NCBI GenBank assembly: GCA_002430545.1 | Contig: DJCM01000008.1 | Location: 1-23,593, forward strand | Source of the DNA: Flavobacteriaceae bacterium UBA5950 | GTDB lineage: Bacteria; Bacteroidota; Bacteroidia; Flavobacteriales; Flavobacteriaceae | Length of the DNA stretch: 23,593 nt | Direction of reading: 5' to 3' | Part shown: in pieces, positions 8,056 through 14,442 of the stretch | How the letters are laid out: each line of letters begins with the position of its first letter | How positions within the stretch are numbered: position 1 is the first letter of the stretch | The notes under the pieces: model-generated | What the model saw: the letters and a program-made list of their open reading frames with translations, nothing else | What the model was told of the DNA's origin: nothing | Database searches by the model: none | Position numbers and translations under genes: made by a program

Positions 8056-8334
8056 ATGATTTTAGAAGTTGTTAGTCCTGATGCTACACTATTCAGCGGA
8101 GAAGTAAACTCTGTTGCTGTTCCTGGCGCAAATGGTGCGTTTCAAGTCCTTGATAATCATGCACCGATTGTTTCAATTCTAAACCCAGGAACTGTAAAAA
8201 TAGGAGGTAAACTTTCTCTTCCAGAAGAGACAGCCCACCATTTCAAACAGCAAGGCGAGGAAACATTTTTGGAGTTACCAAACGGCGGAACTGTCGAAAT
8301 GCAACAAAACAAAATTGTGCTATTGGCAGATTAG
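8056..8334 (+). CDS. atpC: F1F0 ATP synthase subunit epsilon, short form
   Basis: The 92-residue epsilon subunit forms part of the central stalk. It shows the N-terminal beta-sandwich sequence of the family (LEVVSPDATLFSGEVNSVAVPG, cut here to its start, and the strongly conserved FQVLDNHAPIVSIL at 34-47). It stops where the C-terminal two-helix domain would begin, so it lacks the ATPase-inhibitory helices of the E. coli protein (139 residues). Short epsilon subunits are usual in Bacteroidota. It follows atpD by 5 nt and is co-transcribed with it. The ATG at 8056 is the only sensible start, directly before the conserved ILEVVSPD. Confidence 0.95.
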   Translation: MILEVVSPDATLFSGEVNSVAVPGANGAFQVLDNHAPIVSILNPGTVKIGGKLSLPEETAHHFKQQGEETFLELPNGGTVEMQQNKIVLLAD

Positions 8335-8372
8335 TGTCTTATCTTCACAATCGAATACCCAATCTTTTAAAG

Positions 8373-10220
8373 ATGAAATTGAATGAAATGAAAGAGGTTT
8401 ACGATCAGTGTATACGACAAAGTCATATTCATATCTTGATTTATGTCTTTTTCCTTTTTTTGGTATCACAATTCCATATGACTGCGCAAGAGACAGTTCT
8501 TGATGAAGTTATTGTCTCATCACCTCGAATTGAACTCTTATTAAATCAACAATCACGATCGGTCGTAACCATCACTTCAGAAGAGATCGTTGAGAGTGGA
8601 GCAACAACTTTGATCGATGTATTAGACAATGTTCCTGGGATCGAGCTTCGAAGTCGAGGAGCGCAAGATGTGCAATCAGACATCTATATTCGCGGCGGTG
8701 GATTTGATCAAGTACTTCTACTGATTGATGGAATAAAGGTAGATAACCCACAAACAGGGCATCACACACTCAATGCGATTGTCCCAATTGAGATGATCGA
8801 TCGAATCGAAATTCTAAAAGGAGCAGCAGGCCGGATATATGGGCAAAATGCTTTTTCAGGTGCCATAAATATCGTGACAAAAAAATCGCCAGCCGAAAGC
8901 CTAAAAGTTATGCTTGGGGGTGGCTCTTTTGACTATCAAAAGGCAGCCGTTTTTGCAGCAGACCAACGTGAGTCGTCGAGTCACAGTCTATTGATCGAAG
9001 CAACATCATCGGATGGCTATCGTTACAATACCGATTATAACAATCAAAACTATTTTTGGAAATCGAGCTGGGAGACGAGTCAAGAACCACTAGATCTTAT
9101 TGCTAGTTTTAATAATCGACATTTTGGAGCAAATGGGTTTTATGCAAGACCCGAAAATACAGACCAATATGAAGCGACACAAAGCAGCTTGTTGGGGATT
9201 TCAACTTCATTTCAGCCCAATGATAAATTGAGGGTTCAGCCGAAATTATATTGGAAACGTGGGCAAGACGAATATATATTTATAAGAAATAACCCCAGTA
9301 TTTATAGAAACTTGCACATCACCAATAAGTTTGGAGGTGAAGTAAACACGACTTGGACGCACAAAGCAGGCACCACTGGAGTTGGTTTTGAGCTTGCAAG
9401 GGTCAGTATACAAAGCAATAACCTAGGCGATCACTTTCGTACGCTTATTCATGGGTATCTAGAACATCGGTTTTCAAAGAATCGTTGGGATGTTACCCCA
9501 GGACTTTCTGTAAGCCACTACACAGATCAGGACACATTCTACTATCCTGGAATCGATATTGGCTATCAAATCGCAGATCATGCAAGATTGTATTTCAATT
9601 CTGGATACACCTATCGTATTCCAACATACACCGATTTGTATTACAACGATTCTAGCACAGAGGGTAACGAATCATTACTTCCTGAAAAATCACTTTCGAC
9701 AGAGCTCGGTTATCGCTTGCGAAGAAATAATTGGAAATTGTCCTTATCTCTTTTTCAACGGGATGCGAAGAACTATATCGATTATGTTGTACAGCAAGAG
9801 AATGAGAAATGGAAGGCAACGAATATCGATGCGATGAAGACAAAAGGTGGGGAGTTTGACTTTATGACAATGATTGGCAGCCACAAGCTGTCATTCGGTT
9901 ATGCCTTTTTGGATGATGATGTTAATGGGGTGAGTGTGATCTTTTCTCGTTACACCATCAATTCAAGAAAACACCATATTTCTTCTCGTTGGGGTATGCA
10001 ATGGAGTCAATCAATCAACACATCCGTTTCCTATCGTTATGCCGAGCAAGATTCAGGTTATAACTATGATGTTGTGGATGCTCATATCAGCTATAAAAAG
10101 AATCGGATAATGTTTTCTTTGCAAGCAAATAACATCTTGAAAACTGCTTACACAGAGCAAAACAGTGTACCCATGCCCAAAGGACACATTTTACTTTCAC
10201 TACATTATCAGCTGTATTAG
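8373..10220 (+). CDS. TonB-dependent receptor, BtuB/vitamin-B12-type layout
   Basis: This outer-membrane receptor lacks a carboxypeptidase-regulatory domain. A hydrophobic signal segment ending MTAQ is followed at once by a TonB-box-like LDEVIVSSP. The plug contains IYIRGGGFDQVLLLIDGIKV and IEILKGAAGRIYGQNAFSGAINIV, and the barrel ends in HYQLY. From this start it is 615 residues, the usual size for BtuB- or siderophore-type receptors. The start is uncertain. The frame is open back to a GTG at 8334 that overlaps the atpC stop by one base, and ATGs exist at 8373 and 8388. The GTG would give an n-region of over 30 residues before the hydrophobic core, so an ATG is more likely. Tight linkage to atpC suggests co-transcription. 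The substrate is unknown. The gene overlaps the convergent recX by 4 bp. Confidence 0.9.
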   Translation: MKLNEMKEVYDQCIRQSHIHILIYVFFLFLVSQFHMTAQETVLDEVIVSSPRIELLLNQQSRSVVTITSEEIVESGATTLIDVLDNVPGIELRSRGAQDVQSDIYIRGGGFDQVLLLIDGIKVDNPQTGHHTLNAIVPIEMIDRIEILKGAAGRIYGQNAFSGAINIVTKKSPAESLKVMLGGGSFDYQKAAVFAADQRESSSHSLLIEATSSDGYRYNTDYNNQNYFWKSSWETSQEPLDLIASFNNRHFGANGFYARPENTDQYEATQSSLLGISTSFQPNDKLRVQPKLYWKRGQDEYIFIRNNPSIYRNLHITNKFGGEVNTTWTHKAGTTGVGFELARVSIQSNNLGDHFRTLIHGYLEHRFSKNRWDVTPGLSVSHYTDQDTFYYPGIDIGYQIADHARLYFNSGYTYRIPTYTDLYYNDSSTEGNESLLPEKSLSTELGYRLRRNNWKLSLSLFQRDAKNYIDYVVQQENEKWKATNIDAMKTKGGEFDFMTMIGSHKLSFGYAFLDDDVNGVSVIFSRYTINSRKHHISSRWGMQWSQSINTSVSYRYAEQDSGYNYDVVDAHISYKKNRIMFSLQANNILKTAYTEQNSVPMPKGHILLSLHYQLY

Positions 10221-10693
10221 TTGGACGTAAGTTTTCGTAAAGCACCAAAAATCAAATCACTTTCCCAACCACGATATTGAAGATACTGAACCCATTTCTT
10301 TTTTCTTTTTTCAATTGATTCTTTCTTTTTTTTAAGTTCCTTCCAGCGTTTTTGGGCGAGTGTATCAAAGGTACGTTGATAGTCCTTTTCAGAAATTTGC
10401 TTTAGCCCCTTATCAATATTATAAGTTGTAATCTTTCGGAGTTTCAGTTCGTTTATAATTCTTTTTTTCCCCCATTTTTTGATTGAAAATTTGCCTCGCA
10501 CATAAAGCATAGCAAAACGCGTTTCGTTGAGATAATCGTGTTGAATCAAGTGAGAGACCACAGCATCAGAGGTATCACGATAAGCACCGAGTTGTCGTAA
10601 CTTATTTTTGACTTCCTGATGACATCTTTCTTGGTAAGCGCAGTATCGTTCTAGTCGGGTTTTTATCTCCTCCATGGAATAGGTCTTTCGCAT
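10217..10693 (-). CDS. recX: Regulatory protein RecX
   Basis: RecX modulates RecA filaments in the cytoplasm. The 158-residue protein carries the RecX pattern of three-helix repeats. The N-terminal part reads RLERYCAYQERCHQEVKNKL, typical of Bacteroidota RecX, and the middle has LIQHDYLNETRFAMLYVRGK followed by KWGKKRIINELKLR, matching the conserved second repeat. The C terminus (about 120-155) is Lys-rich and weakly conserved. It lies downstream of rng, separated by a terminator that ends about 10 nt before the recX ATG. It is therefore expressed by read-through or from a promoter overlapping the terminator. Its stop codon TTA (10217-10219 on the plus strand) overlaps the stop of the convergent TonB receptor. 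A second Met seven codons in (10675) would give a longer leader but loses little. Confidence 0.93.
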   Translation of the reverse strand: MRKTYSMEEIKTRLERYCAYQERCHQEVKNKLRQLGAYRDTSDAVVSHLIQHDYLNETRFAMLYVRGKFSIKKWGKKRIINELKLRKITTYNIDKGLKQISEKDYQRTFDTLAQKRWKELKKKKESIEKRKKKWVQYLQYRGWESDLIFGALRKLTSN

Positions 10694-10703
10694 GGTCTAA
10701 AAT

Positions 10704-10736
10704 AAAAAAAGCGACCCAAAACATTGAGTCGCTTTT
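10704..10736 (-). terminator. Rho-independent terminator of rng
   Basis: On the minus strand GCGACTCA pairs with TGGGTCGC (plus positions 10725-10732 and 10711-10718, one G-U pair) around a 6-nt loop, followed by seven T (10710-10704). It begins a few bases after the rng stop codon and its tail ends 10 nt before the recX start. Confidence 0.9.
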
Positions 10737-10739
10737 GAA

Positions 10740-12290
10740 TTAAATATGAATTACTTTACCATTATTATCAAAAAAACGGTAGTGTAGATAGGTGTAAGCA
10801 TCGCGTGGAATAACTTTTATCCACTTTTTATGCTTGAGATACCAATGAAAACGAACAGATTTCACTCCTTGCATCAAATAAGCAGCAACAAAAGGATGCG
10901 CATGCAAGCGTATTTTCTTATTGCTGTGCTTTGGGTGATTGACAATTTTCTCCAAGTCTGCCTCGATTCGATCGAGCAGAACAATAGGAGCTTCCACCTC
11001 ATCATCCTTATTAGGGTTGGGTTCCATGGTTTTGATCTCCATTTCTGGTCTCACACGCTGACGAGTCATTTGAATAAGACCAATTTTACTCGGTGGAAGA
11101 ATTTTGTGTTTAGCTCTGTCTGAGTTCATTTCTTCTCGGAAGTGATCAAAGAGTTTTCTCCGATTTTCAGATCGAATCATATCGATAAAATCAATAACAA
11201 TAATACCACCCATGTCACGCAAACGCAATTGCCTTGCAATTTCAGTTGCAGCAATAAGGTTCACTTCGAGTGCAGTATCTTCTTGATTTTTAGCCTTGTT
11301 TGAGCGATTTCCACTATTGACATCAATGACGTGGAGTGCTTCAGTATGTTCGATAATCAGATAAGCACCACGACTCATTGAAACTGTGCGACCAAACGAA
11401 GATTTGATTTGTCGCTCAACTCCAAAACGCTCAAAAATGGGTGTTTCGGACTTGAATTGCTTTACAATCGACTTTTTATCAGGAGCGATTTGATCCAAAT
11501 AATCTTTCACTTCTCCAACCATCTTTTTGTCATCGACGTGGATTCCTGTGAAGCTGTCATCAAAAATATCTCGCAATATGCTCGAAGCACGATTAAGTTC
11601 ACTCAATACTCTTGAAGGGTAGTCGGCTTTTTTTATTGATTTGCAAAGATCTAACCAACGTTTGTGAAGTTGTTGCATATCTCGATCGAGCTCTGCCACT
11701 TTTTTTTCATGAGCGACTGTGCGAACGATCACACCAAACCCTTTAGGTTTGATACTAAGCACCAATTTTTTAAGGCGTGTTTTTTCTTCTCTCGTTGGTA
11801 TTTTTTGAGAGATAGAAACACGATCTGAAAATGGAATCAACACCAAATATCGACCAGCCAAGGACAACTCAGAACTAATTCTTGGACCTTTGGTTGAAAT
11901 CGGTTCTTTGATGATTTGAACCAACACAGATTGGTTAGATTGAACTGCGTCTGCAATTGCCCCGTCTTTGTGAATTTCGGGTTCCAAAGCAAACTTTTTT
12001 AGAGAAAAATCTTTCACTTTACCTGTGCTTACACCTTTGATGAATTTAAGAAAACTGCGTACTCTGGGTCCTAGATCATGATAATGCAAAAAGGCATCTT
12101 TTTCATAACCTACATTCACAAATGCAGCATTCAATCCAGGAAGTATTTTTTTAATCTTAGCAAGAAAAACATCACCAACGTGAAATTTATTTGTCCCAAC
12201 TTCCTTTTGATATTCGATCAATTTCCCGTCCTTAAGCAAGGCAAAATCTACAGATGAGGATTTTGAACGAATAATTAGTTCTTTACTCAT
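10740..12290 (-). CDS. rng: Ribonuclease E/G family protein (RNase G type)
   Basis: This endoribonuclease cleaves single-stranded, 5'-monophosphorylated RNA and acts in rRNA maturation and mRNA decay. The 516-residue size fits RNase G or the RNase E catalytic half, without the long scaffold of E. coli RNase E. An S1-type RNA-binding domain lies at about 36-130 with a Lys-rich insertion (about 80-115). The catalytic DNase I-like region holds Asp323 in VIDVNSGN and Asp367 in IIVIDFIDM, equivalent to the Mg-binding aspartates. The conserved QMTRQRVRPE follows at 407-416. The Zn-link motif CPxCxG expected straight after it is missing: residues 417-445 contain no cysteine. The C terminus resumes with an RNase E/G-like small domain. 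It is downstream of the HU-like gene and the 30-codon ORF and has its own terminator. Confidence 0.95.
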   Translation of the reverse strand: MSKELIIRSKSSSVDFALLKDGKLIEYQKEVGTNKFHVGDVFLAKIKKILPGLNAAFVNVGYEKDAFLHYHDLGPRVRSFLKFIKGVSTGKVKDFSLKKFALEPEIHKDGAIADAVQSNQSVLVQIIKEPISTKGPRISSELSLAGRYLVLIPFSDRVSISQKIPTREEKTRLKKLVLSIKPKGFGVIVRTVAHEKKVAELDRDMQQLHKRWLDLCKSIKKADYPSRVLSELNRASSILRDIFDDSFTGIHVDDKKMVGEVKDYLDQIAPDKKSIVKQFKSETPIFERFGVERQIKSSFGRTVSMSRGAYLIIEHTEALHVIDVNSGNRSNKAKNQEDTALEVNLIAATEIARQLRLRDMGGIIVIDFIDMIRSENRRKLFDHFREEMNSDRAKHKILPPSKIGLIQMTRQRVRPEMEIKTMEPNPNKDDEVEAPIVLLDRIEADLEKIVNHPKHSNKKIRLHAHPFVAAYLMQGVKSVRFHWYLKHKKWIKVIPRDAYTYLHYRFFDNNGKVIHI

Positions 12291-12377
12291 AATGATGATT
12301 TAGTTCCTTCGAATTATAAAATCCGAGGGAGGGATTAAACAAAATTTTGCACAGGATTTATGTGCGTCGGGGAAATG

Positions 12378-12403
12378 ATTTTTGGCAGTCAAAGGCCAAA
12401 AAT
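12378..12403 (-). repeat. Inverted repeat in the leader of rng
   Basis: ATTTTTGGC (12378-12386) and GCCAAAAAT (12395-12403) form a perfect 9-bp stem with an 8-nt loop, about 88 nt upstream of the rng start. There is no T-run after it on either strand, so it is not an obvious terminator. Overlapping it on the minus strand, TATTTTTG (plus 12396-12403) matches TAnnTTTG. The nearest TTG is 24 bp upstream, slightly too far. The rest of 12291-12445 shows no gene. Confidence 0.6.
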
Positions 12404-12445
12404 ATCTCATGTCAAAGATCGTGTTGGGCAATGCGGCACTGTAAC

Positions 12446-12538
12446 TTACGCCTTCTTTTTATGTCTATTTGCGCGACTTCTTTTTTTGCGCTTGTGCGTG
12501 GCTACCTTATGCCTTTTTCTTTTTTTACCACTTGGCAT
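12446..12538 (-). CDS. 30-residue, extremely basic small protein; probable ribosome- or RNA-associated protein
   Basis: A complete ATG-to-TAA frame of 31 codons lies in the 271-bp gap between the HU-like gene and rng, on the same strand. It begins MPSGKKRKRHKVATHKRKKR and ends NRHKKKA. Sixteen of 30 residues are Lys or Arg and three more are His, with no acidic residue. Such composition is typical of small ribosomal proteins that thread into rRNA. The start lies 23 nt after the HU-like stop codon, so it is probably translated from the HU transcript. I recall near-identical short proteins encoded beside HU and RNase G in other Bacteroidota, usually left as hypothetical. It is not the Thx/bS31 type, whose N terminus differs. 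It could be the Bacteroidota-specific large-subunit protein bL38, but I cannot recall that sequence well enough to assert it. Confidence 0.82.
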   Translation of the reverse strand: MPSGKKRKRHKVATHKRKKRSRANRHKKKA

Positions 12539-12561
12539 AGTGTGTGTTTATATATTATTAA

Positions 12562-12852
12562 CTAAGATACTTTTACCTTTTTCTTAATTCGATCGACAAA
12601 AACTTTGGCAGGCTTAAAAGCCGGAATATTTTGTGCTGGGATCGAAATGGTAACATTTTTTGATATGTTTCTACCTTTTTTTTCAGCACGTGTCTTTATT
12701 ATAAAACTCCCAAAACCTCGTAGATATACATTTTCTCCTGTTTCTAGAGAATTTTTAACTTCTTTCATAAATTGCTCTATAATTGCTTGCGTTTCAATTT
12801 TTTCAACGCCAAGACGATCCGAAATTTTGGTGACAATATCTGCTTTTGTCAT
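12562..12852 (-). CDS. HU/IHF-family DNA-binding protein
   Basis: This 96-residue nucleoid protein binds and bends DNA as a dimer. It has the expected N-terminal helices (MTKADIVTKISDRLG onward), the saddle motif GFGSFIIKTRAEKKGRN, and a C terminus of IPAQNIPAFKPAK followed by a basic tail. At the tip of the DNA-embracing beta-arm, where HU and IHF normally have an intercalating proline (RNP), the sequence is Arg61-Asn62-Ile63, so the proline is missing. I recall RNIS at this site in other flavobacterial HU-like proteins. It heads the minus-strand group with the 30-codon ORF and rng. The ATG at 12852 is preceded by a promoter-like TATATTTG 37 nt upstream. Confidence 0.95.
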   Translation of the reverse strand: MTKADIVTKISDRLGVEKIETQAIIEQFMKEVKNSLETGENVYLRGFGSFIIKTRAEKKGRNISKNVTISIPAQNIPAFKPAKVFVDRIKKKVKVS

Positions 12853-12889
12853 ACTTGTTGGTTTTGGTTTATTATAATTTTTTGGTGAA

Positions 12890-12897
12890 CAAATATA
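12890..12897 (-). promoter_or_regulatory. -7 element of the HU-like gene promoter
   Basis: The minus strand reads TATATTTG, an exact TAnnTTTG match, 37 nt before the start codon. The -33 element is not evident at 19-21 bp. The intergenic region 12853-12957 must also hold the start of mutY transcription, for which I see only weak matches (TTG at 12921-12923, TATCTTG at 12945-12951). Confidence 0.5.
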
Positions 12898-12957
12898 TAA
12901 ATTATAATTGAGTAAATCTCTTGCTTATCAGGGTATAAATTAAATATCTTGCAAACA

Positions 12958-14004
12958 ATGTCAGCAAACGATTATTTTTCGATCAAAATACAACAATGGT
13001 ATTCTGAAAACAAAAGGGATTTGCCTTGGCGTCATGACAATGACCCTTACAGAGTTTGGCTTTCCGAAATTATCCTTCAACAAACTCGTGTTGCCTATGG
13101 CGAATCGTATTTTAATACATTCACCACAACCTTTCCCAACGTTCATCTATTGGCTGCCGCCAGTGAAGAAAAAGTATTAAAACTCTGGCAAGGATTGGGG
13201 TATTACAGCAGGGCTCGTAACCTACACAAGACAGCTATTTTAGTTGCCAATAGCATGGATGGAATTTTTCCAACTACCTATAAGGACTTGCTTGCGCTGC
13301 CTGGTGTTGGGCCCTACACTGCTGCTGCTATCTCGTCAATTTGTTATCATCAACCACATGCTGTTGTTGATGGTAATGTATATCGAGTGCTGTCTCGTTT
13401 TTTTGGAATCAAGACCCCCATCGATCAACATCAATCAAAAAAACAGTTTGAAACCCTTGCCAACGATTTGCTAGACGCTAACCAACCAGGAAATTACAAT
13501 CAGGCAATTATGGAATTTGGTGCCATGCAGTGCACACCCAAATCCCCAAACTGTCATCAATGCATTTTGAATCAATCTTGTGTTGCAGGACAAACCAACA
13601 AGGTGAGTGAATATCCTTACAAGGAAAAAAATATAAAGATTAAAAAACGATATTTTAATTATATCGTTCCTTTGCTTCCCAACAACAAAACAGCACTCAT
13701 TCAAAGAAAAGAAAAAGATATTTGGCAACATCTTTACCAATTCCCTCTGATAGAATCCAAGAGCCCTTTGACTGCAAAAAACATGAGTCAGCAGGAACAA
13801 TTGCCAGCATGGGCTTTGTCTGACGAACTCTATCTTTTCAACTCCAAACCCTGGGTACATCAATTAACACATCAACATATTTATACCAGTTTTTGGATTG
13901 CACCAACAGCTGCTGTACCCCATAAAAGCATCTCAACAGCAAAGCTGACCGATTATCCAGTTTCGAGACTGATTGAACGATTCTTGCACAAGTTTTTCGA
14001 TTAG
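12958..14004 (+). CDS. mutY: A/G-specific adenine DNA glycosylase MutY
   Basis: MutY removes adenine mispaired with 8-oxoguanine in base-excision repair. The 348-residue protein has WRHDNDPYRVWLSEIILQQT near the N terminus, with catalytic Glu37 in SEIILQQT. The helix-hairpin-helix is LPGVGPYTAAAI (114-125), and Asp138 in VVDGNVYRV completes the HhH-GPD site. A [4Fe-4S] cluster is indicated by Cys192, Cys199, Cys202 and Cys208 (C-x6-C-x2-C-x5-C). The C-terminal part (about 225-348) is the NUDIX-like 8-oxoG recognition domain, with a PWVHQLTHQHIYTSFW segment. I chose the ATG at 12958; the open frame extends only three codons further, to a TTG. It starts a compact group with ssb, gldE and gldD, an order known from Flavobacterium. 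Confidence 0.97.
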   Translation: MSANDYFSIKIQQWYSENKRDLPWRHDNDPYRVWLSEIILQQTRVAYGESYFNTFTTTFPNVHLLAAASEEKVLKLWQGLGYYSRARNLHKTAILVANSMDGIFPTTYKDLLALPGVGPYTAAAISSICYHQPHAVVDGNVYRVLSRFFGIKTPIDQHQSKKQFETLANDLLDANQPGNYNQAIMEFGAMQCTPKSPNCHQCILNQSCVAGQTNKVSEYPYKEKNIKIKKRYFNYIVPLLPNNKTALIQRKEKDIWQHLYQFPLIESKSPLTAKNMSQQEQLPAWALSDELYLFNSKPWVHQLTHQHIYTSFWIAPTAAVPHKSISTAKLTDYPVSRLIERFLHKFFD

Positions 14005-14014
14005 CTTATTTTTG
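13984..14014 (+). promoter_or_regulatory. Bacteroidota-type promoter for ssb-gldE-gldD
   Basis: TTG (13984-13986), a 20-bp spacer and TATTTTTG (14007-14014) fit the Bacteroidota consensus exactly. It overlaps the last codons and the stop of mutY. The predicted start near 14020 leaves a leader of roughly ten bases before the ssb ATG. Confidence 0.65.
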
Positions 14015-14028
14015 GTAGAAACATAGTT

Positions 14029-14430
14029 ATGAGTGGTACTTTAAATAAGGTTATGCTAATTGGTCATCTTGGTGATGAAGTCAAATTGCGATATTTTGAC
14101 AATGGTGGCTGTATTGGTCGTTTTCCATTGGCGACAAATGAAAGCTATACAAACAAGCAAACAGGAGAGCAAGTGAACAATACCGAGTGGCACAACATTG
14201 TTTTGAGAAATAAAGCAGCTGAAACCTGCGAAAAGTACCTTAACAAAGGTGACAAGCTTTTTGTTGAAGGACGTATCAAAACGCGCAAGTGGCAAGGAGA
14301 TGACGGCAACCCAAGATACAGTACCGAAATCCATGTGGATGAATTTACGTTTTTAAGCAACCGCCCGAAAGATTCAACCCCACAAGAACAAAATTCACCC
14401 GTAGATGTTGACGATGATCTACCTTTCTAA
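14029..14430 (+). CDS. ssb: Single-stranded DNA-binding protein
   Basis: SSB coats single-stranded DNA during replication, repair and recombination. The 133-residue protein has the OB fold (about 1-108), including MLIGHLGDEVKLRYFDNGG near the start, the conserved TEWHNIVLRNKAAE and the YLNKGDKLFVEGRIKTRKW stretch. A short Gln/Pro-containing linker leads to the acidic tip DVDDDLPF, the partner-protein docking motif. The linker is shorter than in E. coli SSB (178 residues). It follows mutY by 24 nt and precedes gldE by 12 nt. A promoter overlapping the mutY stop probably lets ssb be transcribed separately. The mutY-ssb-gldE-gldD order is known from Flavobacterium johnsoniae. Confidence 0.97.
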   Translation: MSGTLNKVMLIGHLGDEVKLRYFDNGGCIGRFPLATNESYTNKQTGEQVNNTEWHNIVLRNKAAETCEKYLNKGDKLFVEGRIKTRKWQGDDGNPRYSTEIHVDEFTFLSNRPKDSTPQEQNSPVDVDDDLPF

Positions 14431-14442
14431 TTTGAACCCCAC

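Noticed and set aside
12378..12403. Terminator after the 30-codon ORF
   Set aside because: The hairpin has no T-run on either strand, so I list it as an inverted repeat only.
12347..12587. Two hydrophobic plus-strand open frames between rng and the HU-like gene
   Set aside because: They are the antisense of the Lys/Arg-rich minus-strand 30-codon ORF: runs of AAA/AGA read as Phe/Ser/Leu. They have no supporting start context or family features.
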